A stretch of DNA of 64,000 bases from Euglena gracilis (GCA_039621445.1 CP154954.1:2170001-2234000), one strand, 5' to 3'; shown: positions 41,637 to 52,178, numbered from the stretch's first letter. Program-made: numbers and translations. Notes: generated by a model not told the origin, from the sequence alone.

Positions 41637-42191
41637 GTTTGGGGCCCTGGCGGGGTGGGGCCCGGACTTTCCCACCACCAGGGTGAGGGTTGGGGGGGGG
41701 GTCGACCCATGTTGCTTCGGGGAGTCCTCCCAGGTGCTGTGGGGCTCTTTGCCGTGCCGCCCTGGATTAGCTTCATTTGGGCTGCGTCAACAGGGCTCAT
41801 GGTGGTGATGCGCGGATGGTCCAAGCCAGATCCCTGCATCGAAGGAACTAACCAAAAGGGAAAAAAGGAGAGCAAAAAAAGCAACATTGCACCATCCAGT
41901 TCGACTCGGGTAGGGGACCTGGCACCCATTCACCAACCCACCCGGCTGGAACTACAGCCCAGGGAGACCAACTTTTGGGGTCATTTTGGGGTTTCAAAAT
42001 TTTGGCACCTTGCACCAAAAAAACATGGGTCAAATCGCCTGAATTGGAAGCCTCAACCACCCCGAAAAGTTTACACCCATCTTTAGTTAAGATAACCCTG
42101 CAAAAGCCATGGCTCAATTGTTCAAAACCTATCTTCCCCCAATGTCCAAGAAGAGGTCCCATGGGAGTCCCATAATCCGAATGTGTTTGTA
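41637..42191. other. No gene recognised
   Basis: Both strands are open over 41655-42086 and 41486-41929; the minus frame MSPVDAAQMKLIQGGTAKSP and the plus frame both look mixed. No motif decides between them. Confidence 0.35.
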
Positions 42192-42452
42192 CCCGCCCTC
42201 CCCCCTTGTCGTTTGACTGGGTTCCTGCAACCTGTGACCAGGAGGGGTGGTCGTGACACCCCCATAACCTGCAACCTGCGACCAGGGGGGTGGTCATAAA
42301 TGAGGTGGCGGTCGTAGGTAAGGTGGTGTTAAATTTTTCGCAACCTGCAACCTGCGACAGGGGGGGTCATAACACCCCCATGACCTGCAACCTGTGACCG
42401 GGGGGTGGTCGTAAATGAGGGGTGGCCGTACGACAAGGGGGGGGGGGGCGGG
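42192..42452. mobile_element. TA-flanked G-run element, family F, copy 2
   Basis: TA at 42190-42191 and 42453-42454. Left CCCGCCCTCCCCCCTTGTCG, right TACGACAAGG plus a G run then CGGG. Interior units as in 10477-10776. Confidence 0.78.
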
Positions 42453-42454
42453 TA

Positions 42455-43085
42455 CAAGACAGCTGTTGAGCTGAACACTTGCAAGTTGAGCAAAGCGGAG
42501 GGAATGGATGGCAGGGAGCTGCATCTGCTCAATGGTGCCGTATTCGGTCACGAGGAAAGCCGGACACAGTGCGAGCAAACCTCCAAAAAAGAAATGAAAT
42601 GCACCGGCACACAGGCTAAAAAAAGTTCTCTGGCAGGACTGTTGTCGCGGGTGCAAAAAGCCAGCTTGAAATATATCAGGGCAAACGTATCAAAACTGTC
42701 ACCTGGGACCTGTCACTGATTTACCTGCTCCATATACACCACACTCTTCAGAAATGAGGTCATTTCAACAATCCGCCAAATCAAAGCTGCTCAAAAGAAA
42801 CAACACCAAAACAAAATCACAAATTTTATGTCACACAAAATCCAAGGAGACTGCATCACCTTGTGGTGTCGTTGGGTGCCCCACCCACCCCCCCTAAGTC
42901 TCCCAGTACATGAGCTGAAGCAAAGTGCCCATCCAGGGTGCCATCAGGTTGGGGGGGGCTGCAATCAGCCCGCTCTTATGTTGTCCAGTTGAAATTGTAG
43001 TGTGTCTACGGCTGTGGTCACAGTACAAAAAAATCACACAGGCTTGCTAAAAAAATGTTTTTGACCTCAGCCCAACAAAACTGTG
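42455..43085. other. No gene recognised
   Basis: Mixed sequence with an open plus frame 42405-42719 starting inside the family F element. No motif. Confidence 0.45.
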
Positions 43086-43089
43086 AAAT

Positions 43090-43265
43090 TGTCCACTGGA
43101 GGTGTAGTGGGTGGATGGAAGAGATGCAAATACTGGAGTCGATGTAGTGGATGCAGATGTTGGAGTCGATGCAGTGGATGGACTGGATGCAGATACTGGA
43201 GTCGACGTAGTGGATGTGGATACTGGAGTGGATGGAGTGGATGGAATGGATGCTTGATGCAGCCA
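43090..43265 (+). repeat. GATGCAGATACTGGAGTC minisatellite, locus 1
   Basis: Degenerate 15-18 bp units GTGGATGCAGATACTGGAGT. The same word family occurs at 49545-49715 and, inverted, at 50890-51065. Confidence 0.8.
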
Positions 43266-43369
43266 TTCCAGGATCTGCATCCTGGCTATAAATTTAACCA
43301 AAATGCCCCACAAAAACCAAAAAATAAATAAGATAAAATGGGTGCAAAGAGATAAAATGACTTAAAAAT

Positions 43370-43780
43370 GGTTTCAAATGACCTCAAATGGCCTCCAAAA
43401 TGCTTACAATGTCTGCAAAGATGGCGAAAAATGACCCAAAGCCACCGAAATGGCATACAATGGCCTAAAGTTGGTCATATTAACCCAAATTAGTCCAGAA
43501 TTTACTCAAATTATCACAAAATTGCCCAAATTGTTAAAAAATGATCCAAAAAAATGGCCAAAATGGGTGTGACATCAGAGATTTGAGGGAAATGATTGCT
43601 CATTAATCCCAAATATGGGTTGACTTCTTAAAAGCGTGCAAAAATGCCAGCATCGCCCTGCATCGCCCTGCATCGCCCGGCATCGCCCTGCATCGCCCCA
43701 CATCTCTGGTCTCTAAAAATCCAGCATCGCCCAGCATCCCTCAGCATCGCCCAACATCGTCCAGCATCATCAGAGGCCCC
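43370..43780 (+). repeat. Dispersed A/T-rich repeat with GCATCGCCCT tail, copy 1
   Basis: GACCCAAA, ATTAGTCCAGAATTTACTCA and CCAAAATGGGTGTGACATCAGAG parallel 51660-51935. Both end with CATCGCCC-type units and AGCATCATCAGAGG (43760; 51927). 43650-43770 is a CATCGCCCTG minisatellite. Confidence 0.65.
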
Positions 43781-44131
43781 TGGACACCAAAGACAAAATC
43801 CAAGGACAAAACTGTAGGGGGTCCTGCTGAATGCTAAAACTACCTGCAAGAGCCTCAGTGATTTTTATAAAAAAATAATCTTGGAGGAATTCAGGAAAGA
43901 GTGGCAGCCTTAAACCACTGAGACCCTGGGGCAAGGTCCACTTTCTTAAACACAAGCCGATGGGGTTTTGGCGGCATACTTGGGTGTTTTCTGTTACTTT
44001 TAGGTGCAGGGCCAAGGTTACTGCTATCGTTCTGAAGAGGATCAGGCTTGTGTTTAAGCCAAAATTAGGAGTGACGTAGGAGGGAGTGGTGTAGCAGCCA
44101 ACAGTCACTCGAGCAGTCCAAATTCCTTAAA
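43781..44131. other. No gene recognised
   Basis: A minus frame (44108-43770) is open with ITEALAGSFSIQQDPLQFCP; no motif. Confidence 0.4.
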
Positions 44132-44343
44132 AATTGTGCTGGTGACGAACCGACAGCCCGCTGGGGGCTGATCCACAAGGAGCACGAGGGAATTCACGTG
44201 TTTGGCCAGGTACTGACCCTCGGCACCCTGGCCGGTGGCCCGCCGAGTTCGGTTTTTTGGACTGTGAGGGCATTGGCTAGGGGGAGGTCATTCTTGGATG
44301 ATTTTTGGCACGTTGCATCTGAACCTGGTGGGCCACCCACCGG
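44132..44343 (+). CDS. Candidate exon, unknown protein
   Basis: Frame NCAGDEPTARWGLIHKEHEG then IHVFGQVLTLGTLAGGPPSS, VFWTVRALARGRSFLDDFWH and VASEPGGPPTGG. Composition is protein-like and unlike the flanks. It ends where the repeat CCATAGGTGGCGTT begins. No start, no splice site and no family assigned. Confidence 0.3.
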
Positions 44344-44346
44344 GGG

Positions 44347-44452
44347 TACCATAGGTGGCGTTTTTTTAAAAATTTTATTAAAAATTTTATTTCTCCAAAA
44401 ATGTTTTTTGGCAAAAAATGTTTCTTAACTTCGTTTTAAACAAGCTGCCAGG
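44347..44452 (+). repeat. Repeat CCATAGGTGGCGTT ... TTTTAAACAAGCTG, copy 1
   Basis: Shares both end phrases with 46989-47070; the middle is A/T-rich and of different length. Confidence 0.75.
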
Positions 44453-44474
44453 TTTTCTACAACCCTGCCAGGCC

Positions 44475-44572
44475 ATTGCTTGAAGACCCGGGGGGGGGGG
44501 GTCCACTGGCTAGCCATTTTGCTACACACTGGAGAAAAATGGACCAGCTAGACCCCCGGGACATTAATGACG
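44475..44572. mobile_element. Relic of the 14808/48183 hAT-like family
   Basis: AGGCCATTGCTTGAAGACCC, then a G run, CACTGGCTAGCC, ACACTGGAGAAAAATGGACC and AGCTAGACCCCC parallel 14809-14900. Right half missing. Confidence 0.7.
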
Positions 44573-45570
44573 AACGCCTGTGCTGCCTCCCGTTAGCGGG
44601 AAGACAATGGTAAATTCTTTGCCAAATTATTTGGCTGCCTGCAAATTTGGAATCCTGACTTTTGGGTTATCTGAGCCTCTGCAAGGCTCGGCAAAGGCTC
44701 GTTACCTGGAGCCTCCGCAGAGCTTCCTTGTTGGTATCTGATTTTGTGCACAGGCCACATCTAGCACAGCGATGAATCACAATTCATAAAGCCGCACCAG
44801 ACAGCTCACCGATTTCTTTTCATTTTCATTTTCATTTTTCACCCAGGTTAAGCCAAAATCTGGGCTGAATTTCGGCCGAAACTAGGCTTCTTCTTCAGCC
44901 TAAATTTGGGCCGAACGGCCTGAATCCTAACGTTAACCTTGTTTCCCACCCTAAACCTATCTGTGACAAATAAACCAACCCTAACCCCCCAGACATTTGA
45001 GCAACCGTTGCTTAAATTTGAATTTCAGTCGATCCGCTCAAGGGGTTACTTAAATTTGGGGGTTGCTCACAATACCAGAGGGTTAAATTCGGACCAAACA
45101 GCCAACAGAAAAAAAAATGTCTCTCCTTGTTCAAGTAAAGCGAGGAGGTGCCTTTTCCAGAGCGAAAATGCATACAACAACATGACAAAGCCCCAAAAAC
45201 GGTACAGACTCGACCAGTTTGATTATTTTCCCTAAAATCAGGCCATTATTATTTGTTTAAGCTTGCTTCGTTTTCACCATTTCACCTCAATTTCAGGGGT
45301 TGCTTAATTTTGAATTGTCATTTGTCCCTGGGGGTGACTTGAATTTGGAGGGGTTGCAAATTTGGGGGGGGGACCCTTATTCCTGGAGTAGGCACGCTGT
45401 ACTGCACTTTGTAAGGGTTACCTCCCGAGGAGAAATGAAAACCCAGGCGAATTTGTTTCAGGTCCCTCTTGTTAAAAACTTTGGGGTTTCGACCCCCCAA
45501 GTCATTCTTCCTGGGATTCCCGGAGGGGGGGGCGGCCAATACTTTGAGGCTGAAGAGTGTTTCTGCATAG
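44573..45570. other. No gene; diffuse TTAAATTTGGGG words
   Basis: 44985-45375 contains GTTGCTTAAATTTGAATTTC, GGTTACTTAAATTTGGGGG and GGTTGCAAATTTGGGGG. It looks like an eroded G-run element with word TTAAATTTG; ends unclear. A plus frame (44939-45235) crosses it. Confidence 0.4.
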
Positions 45571-46229
45571 ATGGGAGTTTTGAGAGGTTGTGAGGCAGTG
45601 AAAACTCTGCATAAGCAAAGTCACACAACCCAATGCACAAATGCGGATGGGAGCCACGGCTCAAAGGACTCGCTGCAGTCTGGCATGCCTCGAGCTAGCG
45701 TCACAATCTCGGAGGCGCCGATGGGATTGGGGGTGGCCGAGTCATGTGCTGCTTTTTTGGCATTGGCATCGCCCTCGGCCAGGGTTTGATAATATTGTGG
45801 ATCGGACCCCCCCCCCCTGCGGTCAAGGGGGGAGCTGGGGGGGACAGCTCCCCACCTAAACAGTGGCATGGCCAATAGACCATTTCCGGCCGAAAAGTAC
45901 CCCCCCAAAAACGTCCCAAAATGCACTTTGGGCACTTTTGGGGCAAAAATTTGTCAAAATTGCCAAAATTTTCGGCGTAGAGCGGGAAAAAAAAATCACC
46001 CTTTTTGGGGGAATGATCCTGGGTTCCCAAAGGGTTGGTCCAGACCTCCTTGGCAGGTGGGGGGGGTCGGGGGGGGGGGGTTGGGGGATATGCCAACTCT
46101 AAATCTGTCACGCCCTCCTTTTATCAAACCCTGCCCTCGGCGGCCCCAACTCCCAGCAGCATCACCTCCACCCATGGGGTAACAGCAGAGCCTCGCCAGA
46201 CGAAACCTCCTAAGGCCCCCGCAAAATAA
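45571..46229 (+). CDS. Candidate exon interrupted by a hAT-like element
   Basis: Left part: NADGSHGSKDSLQSGMPRAS then VTISEAPMGLGVAESCAAFL and ALASPSA. At 45780 a 354-bp element intervenes. Removing it and one CCCTCGGC copy continues in phase as APTPSSITSTHGVTAEPRQT KPPKAPAK-stop (46227-46229). The Ala/Pro/Ser/Thr-rich tail suggests a disordered C-terminus. No family recognised. The in-phase join supports coding before the insertion; the insertion would disable it unless spliced out. Confidence 0.35.
45780..46133. mobile_element. hAT-like miniature element, CAGGGTTTGATAA termini
   Basis: Exact inverted termini CAGGGTTTGATAA / TTATCAAACCCTG with perfect 8-bp target copies CCCTCGGC (45772-45779, 46134-46141). 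The interior includes CTAAACAGTGGCATGG and TTTTGGGGCAAAAATTTGTC, shared with 47515-47762. Confidence 0.92.
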
Positions 46230-46988
46230 GACCTCAGGTTTCGAAGGAAAAACAAAAAATAGTCTTAATTAATAAAAATCAGAAATAATTATTAATAACC
46301 TTAAATTACGAAAATGACCAAAATTTAGCCGATGTGTATGTACAGTGTGAATATCATTTTGACTTTGACACATTTTCATGTGCTAAACTTTTAACATTAT
46401 CTTTTTGTGCAGTGAAAAATTCCTGTCTTTTGATCCATATCGAGACCCTTCCGCAGAAGACTTTTTTGGCCCTTGGAATTTTCAGCAACCAACCCAAAGA
46501 ATAAACGAAGGGCCTGGAATAGACCCAAGACCCAGTATTTATAGTATTATAGTATTTATAGTAGTATAGTATTTTTTTGGGGGGGGGGCGGGATGAACCT
46601 GACTCAGACAATTTTAGTGCCAGGATATGTATCACCTTCCAACTGGTACCCACCGCTAATGTGGTACAGCAAAACACGATGCAATGCCAACTGCAATGTC
46701 CAACATTTGAAATGATTGACATAGAAGCGCCTACCCCCTGGAGAGGTTCGGGAACCCATTTTTTGGGGTCATTTTGTACTCAAAATTTTTAATTTAATTC
46801 ACTGCATAAAAAGCATCTGTGTTTTTGCTGGTGTTTTGGGTTGGTGTTGATTTGGTTTTTCTGCTTGGTACTGTGGTTATTGAGGGCACACAAATGCAAC
46901 GGCAATGTCTCGGATGTTCTTTGCGTGCATTCTTTGGTGAAAATGGGTTTGCCATATTCACAAGCACAAAACTCCGCAAATCTAGGAC
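46230..46988. other. A/T-rich, no gene recognised
   Basis: Includes a TATAGTATTATAGTATTTAT microsatellite at 46536-46572 and a G run at 46578-46588. Minus frame 46722-46354 is open without motif. Confidence 0.45.
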
Positions 46989-47070
46989 CATAGGTGGCGT
47001 TCTTTTAATTTTTTTTAAAAAACATTTATTGTTAAATAATGTTTGTTTAAACTTCGTTTTAAACAAGCTG
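46989..47070 (+). repeat. Repeat CCATAGGTGGCGTT ... TTTTAAACAAGCTG, copy 2
   Basis: Homologue of 44347-44452. In both cases a hAT-like relic follows directly. Confidence 0.75.
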
Positions 47071-47074
47071 TGTC

Positions 47075-47395
47075 TTGGACAGGCTGGTAAAAGAGGACTA
47101 GCTGGACTGGACCCCCCCCCCCCGCGCCGAGGTGGAAATAAGGTTTTTAATGGGGTTTTTTTGCTGATTTTGTTCCAAAAAAATCCGAACAATGGCCAAA
47201 AATGGGTCATTTTTTGAGGGAGGGAGGGGGACGGGTCGGGCCCATGCAGGCCTTTGTTTGAAGGTTCGCAGCACCCCCGGGGGGTGGGGCTGGACTGCAG
47301 CTGGTCCAAATTTGGCCAGTGGGAATTCTAGTGGACCCCCGGGGGGGTGTAGCTAGCAGGGTTGGCTGGTGGAAAAAAATTTCCAGAGACCGGCG
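47075..47395. mobile_element. Rearranged relic of the 14808/48183 hAT-like family
   Basis: GAGGTGGAAATAAGGTTTTTAAT, GCTGATTTTGTTCCAAAAAA, AATGGCCAAAAATGGG, CCAAATTTGGCCAGTGGGAA and GTAGCTAGCAGGGTTGGC all occur in the intact members; here they are split by unrelated sequence at 47218-47290. Confidence 0.7.
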
Positions 47396-47514
47396 CGAAG
47401 TGTGAATAAAAATTTGGCACCCCCAAGTCAGCTTTGAGTCGGCAACCCAGATGATTTCCCTTCAAAAATGGCCATCTTCACCGGGGGGTGTGCCAGGCTT
47501 CGAAGGCAGGTGGG

Positions 47515-47762
47515 GTGGGTCGGGCCACTCCGGTCCAGCAGGGGGGGGGGGGGTGAGGGGGACCCCCCCCATCTAAACAGTGGCAGGGTCTGGGTGATCG
47601 AAAAATTTTGACCCCCCAAAATGGCAAAAAAATGCCATTTTGGGGCACTTTTTTTGGGCAAGGATTTGTCAAAAATGCAAAAAAGATTCGGCAAAGCGCT
47701 GGAAGGAAAATTTTGACCTTTTGGAGGGGGTCCCGGGCATCCTCTAGGTAGGTCCGGACCAA
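47515..47762. mobile_element. Relative of the 45780-46133 hAT-like element
   Basis: Shares CTAAACAGTGGCAGGG, GGGCACTTTTTTTGGGCAAG, ATTTGTCAAAAATGCAAAA and GTAGGTCCGGACC-type ends. Target duplication not found, so its ends are approximate. Confidence 0.65.
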
Positions 47763-48182
47763 AGATTCACTTAGTGACCCCCCCCCCTGTGTGCACTGTG
47801 GCTGTTTGTTTGGTGCCTTTTATCCCTTCTTCTGGCCTGGCACTGTTTTTTTTTTTTTGCCTCTGGCCCTTTTTGTCCGTGTACGTGAGGGTGGCCGGAG
47901 CCTGGCGGGACTTACCTTGTTGACTGCGCCGGTCACCAAGCGCCCACCAGGCACATACGCCACTCAATTAATGACCCCCCGGGGGGCACTTTTTCCTGGG
48001 CGGAAACCCACCCACCACTTTAAACACTGAAAAATACCTGGTTGATTGAAACCTACAAAACTCAGCAAGAGGGTCGAGGAAATACACACAACACGGCCCC
48101 TCAAAAAAATACATATACAAGCAGAAAAAAGATCGGGGGAAAACAGGAAAAAAAAACAAAATTCTGCTCGTCTGGTTGCAAC
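47763..48182. other. No gene recognised
   Basis: T-rich and C-rich patches. Minus frame 47967-47767 is open but simple in composition. Confidence 0.45.
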
Positions 48183-48546
48183 CAGGCTTTTGCTTAAGGA
48201 CCCCGGGGGGGGGGGGTACTGGCTAGCCAATCGGCTAGACACTGGAAAAAGTAGACTAGCTAGGGGGGGTCCGGCGCGCAGCGCCGGAGGAAAAATGAGG
48301 TTTTTAACAGGTTTTTTGGCTGATTTTGTTCCAAAAATTTCCAAAAAATGGCCAAAAACGGGCAATTTTGGCCATTTTTGGGGGTCCCAAAAAATTTTCG
48401 GCGCTTCGTGCCGGTCACTGGAAAAAAATAGCTAGCCCTGCTAGCAGACCACCCCCCCTGGGGGGGTCTGCTAGAAAACCCACTAGCCAAATTTGGACTA
48501 GCTGCAATCCAGCCCCCCCGGGGGGGGTACTGTAAGCAAAAGCCTG
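48183..48546. mobile_element. hAT-like miniature element, same family as 14808-15242
   Basis: Starts CAGGCTTTTGCTTAAGG and ends GTAAGCAAAAGCCTG. Target copies GTTGCAAC (48175-48182) and GTTGCGAC (48547-48554) differ at one base. Internal hairpin CCGGCGCGCAGCGCCGG and CGGCGCTTCGTGCCGG. Confidence 0.88.
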
Positions 48547-48697
48547 GTTGCGACTCAAAAACCCACTTTTCACTCCAAAAAATTAACAATCTCAAAAAAA
48601 AATGCCTGAGGGGTCTTGTGGAGCACTTTCAAACGCTTTCTGACTTGGATTTGCCCAAACAATAATCTTACGGACCTGACTTCGGAATTTTGCAAAA

Positions 48698-48789
48698 ATG
48701 GATGCTGTTCTTGATAATGATGATATTTTGAAAATGGACACAACTCGGTGCAAACAACAACAACAACAACAACAACAAAAACAACAACA

Positions 48790-48820
<31 letters not shown>

Positions 48821-48894
48821 CAACAACGACGACGACGACGACCACGACGTGACGGCGGCGGCGGCGGCGGCGACGACAACTACGACGGCAACAA

Positions 48895-48957
<63 letters not shown>

Positions 48958-49030
48958 ATCAACCAAAAACCCTGATCAAAGAAATTCAGAAATATCCTGC
49001 TCCACCTTTGAAGACCTTTTTTTTTTTTGA
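48698..49030 (+). repeat. Compound trinucleotide microsatellite CAA/CAG/CGA/GGC/AAC
   Basis: The frame from ATG 48698 reads MDAVLDNDDILKMDTTRCK and then poly-Gln, poly-Arg, poly-Gly/Asp and poly-Asn before PDQRNSEISCSTFEDLFFF. The normal-looking ends leave open a real low-complexity protein, but minus frames are open too (poly-Cys, poly-Val, poly-Ala). I call it a microsatellite. Confidence 0.85.
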
Positions 49031-49059
49031 AATGATGTGCAATCATTTTTTTTGTTGAA

Positions 49060-49544
49060 TTGTAACTCTGCAACTTACAACTTAACTTAACACACAATAA
49101 AATCATCAAATGAGCCACTCGGAGACGTTTCTGGAAGAAAAGATTATTTCAGTTCCAAGAATTCCCGGGGGGGGGGGGGCAGCAAACTGAGAGAGTTAAT
49201 AATCATACGATCTTCCAGTCGTATCTGTGATGCTGGTATTGAATATCCATAACAACAGCTTGGCAGCGCCTCTGGGTGCGGGAGCCCAAAACCAAACCCC
49301 GCTTCCCAATGATTCGATCCTTGTACTTGCGCAACGGGGAAGGGCCGCTCGCAATGACGCCAATCAACTGGTGGCCTGGAGTGCCCAATTTGGCAAATCA
49401 TTTCGAAGTTAAAAAATACGGACTGCATCTAGGTGCATCCAGGACCTGGCTTCAAAAAATGGATTCATTAATTTGAATAACTATCACCCACAAAAGAAGG
49501 CTTGCAAAATGGTTGCAGAAGCTCTCCCATCGACCGGACAAAAT
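49060..49544. other. No gene recognised
   Basis: Includes a G run at 49167-49178. A plus frame 49227-49412 is short and without motif. Confidence 0.45.
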
Positions 49545-49715
49545 GTAGATGCGGGACAAGATGCAGATGCTGGAAAAGGTGCATCAGATGCAGATACTGG
49601 ACAAGATTCAGATTCTTCACAAGATGCAGGTGCTGGTCGAGATGCACACACTGATATTGGACAAGATGCAATGGATGCAGATACTGGAGAAGATGCAGAT
49701 GCTGGATTGGCCAAA
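49545..49715 (+). repeat. GATGCAGATACTGGACAA minisatellite, locus 2
   Basis: 18-bp units with shorter variants. The plus frame (49473-49718) reads D-A-D-T-G-Q-D repeats, starting VAEALPSTGQNVDAGQDADA. Inverted relatives at 50890-51065. Confidence 0.85.
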
Positions 49716-49828
49716 TGAAATAAGGGATCAAGGGAGATGCTTGTGGCCAATGGTCTGAAATTGGCTTTGGCTGACCAATGGTCTTAAAGGGGCCAAAGCA
49801 GTCAATCAGCAGTCAAATCGAAAGCATA

Positions 49829-50061
49829 TGGGGGTTGGTACACCCCCCCCCTCTCTGAGGGCCTCGCCACGCCATTTACCCCCCCCTCCCCCCCCCCCTA
49901 GCCGGACCCCCTCGCCACGCCACCCAACACATTTTTCATTGTGCAACCATGGTACACCCCCCCCCCATCCGAGACCCCCTCGCCACGCCATTTTCCGGCC
50001 ATTTCCCCCCCCCCCCCCCCCCCCTATTCGGACCCCCTCGCCACGGCGTACCAACCCCCCA
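49829..50061. mobile_element. TA-flanked C-run element, family L
   Basis: Left TGGGGGTTGGTAC, right GTACCAACCCCCCA, bounded by TA at 49827-49828 and 50062-50063. Inside, C runs alternate with GACCCCCTCGCCACGCCA three to four times, the same word-plus-run architecture as the G-run families. Confidence 0.7.
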
Positions 50062-50889
50062 TATCTGGCAGTAGCCGCAAGCCAAAGGCGGCCAAAGGTG
50101 GGTTAAATTGGGCGAGGTAGCCAAAAGTGGCCAAAAGTGGCCAAGAGGGCCAAAAGTTGTTCAAGTGGGTAAATGACCAAATGTGAATAAAAGTGGATGA
50201 AGTGTATGCAGATGCTGTATTGGATGCTCTGGAGGCAGGTATCTGAGTGAATGTGGGTACAAGAGGTACACCTCTAAGGGCTTCAAAGGTGATGCTGGGT
50301 GATGCTGGGCTCAAGGGCATGGGTGACCAGAGGTGCTTGGACGCAACCGCCCACGTGCCGCCGGTTGCAATGAAAAAAGGTCAGGGCAGTTTCACCCATT
50401 GAAAATTTGATCAAGAACTCAAATCAGAAGAACCAAATCAGCAAGTTTTGCAAAACTCAATTTTAATACAAAAATTTGAGCTGGGTAGCCCATTTGCAAC
50501 CCATTTCAGTAGTTTTTTTGGGGGGGGATTAGCAAAGGTCCACCAAAAATGGAAAATTGATGGAGTCTGCAACAACATTCCTCAAAGCAATTTTTTTAAA
50601 AAAATATCCAAAATGCAGTGATTTATGTCTTGCCCATATTTGGGTTCCAGTTGTTTTATCTGAAGCTGATCTTTATTTCAGGGGTGGGGGGTAGATGCAA
50701 AGGTGGCCTCAAAGGATGCCTCAACATATGTACTCAATGGCCAAACGTTCTCATTGGCACCAAAAAGTTAAATATAGCTTAAAATGCAGGAAAAATATGC
50801 CCTTCGACTGCGACGGAACGGGCCGCGTTAGTGAGCTCCAGATTCACACAACGCAGCTGGGTTGTCATTAAATTCAACGATGGTAGCAT
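50062..50889. other. No gene recognised
   Basis: A/T-rich. 50280-50332 carries GGTGATGCTGGGTGATGCTG, the reverse complement of the CATCGCCCAGCATC words at 43720 and 51916. Confidence 0.45.
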
Positions 50890-51065
50890 CTGCGTCTTGT
50901 CCTGCATCTGCATCTTGTCCAGTGGCTGCATGTTGTCAAGTGTCTGCATCCACTGCATCTTGTCCAGCATCTGCATCTTGTCCAGCATCTGCATCTTGTC
51001 CAGGATCTGCACCTTGCACAGCACCTTGTCCAGCATAACCTTATCCAATATTTGCGTCTTGCCTA
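50890..51065 (-). repeat. GATGCAGATACTGGACAA minisatellite, locus 3 (inverted)
   Basis: CATCTGCATCTTGTCCAG units in tandem, the reverse complement of the 49545 array. Confidence 0.85.
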
Positions 51066-51169
51066 ACGTCTTCACACATTGGCTCCCAACCGAGCCAAAA
51101 CAACCACAAAAGCCCAAATGATCACAAAAAAACCCAAAATTGACCACAAAAAGCAGGGGGGGGGGAATG

Positions 51170-51600
51170 CGCTCACCCGGCCTCGGAAAAAATGCGCAAA
51201 AATGCGCATTTTTGGGAAAAAAATGCGCAAAAATGTGCAAAATCCGAGGAAAAATGCGTAAAAATCACGAAAATGCAAAAATTACCCAAAAACGTGCAAA
51301 AATGGCACCAAATTTGAAGAAATTATGTAGAATAATGAGGAAAATGTACGTTTCAAAAAAGTCAAAAATTTCATATTTTTGCAAAAAATTGCAAAAATGG
51401 TCAAAAAAATGCGAAAATTTTGGAAAATCACAAAAAAATGTGCCAAAAAGCTAAAAAATGTGCCGAAAAAAACGAAAAAAATGCGCAAAAAAATGCGAAA
51501 AAATGCGCAAAAATGCGCTTTTTTGGAAAATTTAAAAAAATGCGCAAAAAATGCGCAAAAATGCGAAAAAATGCGAAACGCATTTCCCCCCCCCTGCAAA
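51170..51600 (+). repeat. AAAAATGCGC low-complexity tract
   Basis: Irregular AAAAAATGCGC / AAAATGTGC units; the minus strand reads Phe-Ala-His-Phe-Phe repeats. Not coding in my view. Confidence 0.85.
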
Positions 51601-51935
51601 AAGCAACAAAGGGCAACAAAAAAAAGACCTAAAATGGCTAGAAATAACCCAAAATTGCCCAAAACGCCAACAATGACCCCAAAAGGTTGTGAAAAATGAC
51701 CCAAAATTACCAAAAAGGCGCAAAATGGCCAAAATGCCATAAATATGCTTATGTTGACCCAAATTAGCCTAATATTTGCCAAGGTCAGTGACAAATAGCC
51801 CCCAAATTAGTAAAGGTTGATCCAAAATGGACAAAATGGGTGAAAAACTAGAGATTTGTGGGAAAATTTGTGGGAAATGGGTTCAATTCTTCAAAAAAAA
51901 ATACAAAAAAATGCCAGCATCGCCCAGCATCATCA
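51600..51935 (+). repeat. Dispersed A/T-rich repeat, copy 2
   Basis: Homologue of 43370-43780 (GACCCAAATTAGCC, TGATCCAAAATGG, ACTAGAGATTTGTGGG, CCAGCATCGCCCAGCATCAT). Confidence 0.65.
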
Positions 51936-51959
51936 GAGGTGCTTGGTTACGTCCTACAG

Positions 51960-52178
51960 CAGGGGTTTTTTTAAAGACTGGGGGGGGTCCCGGGGAACGG
52001 ACCCACAAAAAATGGCCGAAAATCGCGAAAAGTGCTAAAAATAGCATTTCTCGGCGCCTGTGGCGCCGAAAAGTATATCCCACCCCCCTCTGGGGGGACC
52101 CCCCCCCGGGGGGGGGGGGCTCGGCCGGACCCACCCACCTTACCCCCCCCCGGGGTCCACGACTAAAAAAAACCCCTG
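51960..52178. mobile_element. hAT-like miniature element, CAGGGGTTTTTTT termini
   Basis: Begins CAGGGGTTTTTTTAAAGAC and ends GACTAAAAAAAACCCCTG. CCTACAG flanks both sides (51953-51959, 52179-52185); shifting the left boundary by one base gives 8 bp, CCTACAGC. Internal hairpin CTCGGCGCCTGTGGCGCCGA. Confidence 0.85.

Noticed and set aside
44941-45000. Telomere-like CCCTAA words
   Set aside because: CCCTAAACC and CCCTAACCCCCC occur once each, not in tandem.
48570-49118. 182-codon minus frame with poly-Cys, poly-Val and poly-Ala
   Set aside because: Antisense of the trinucleotide microsatellite.
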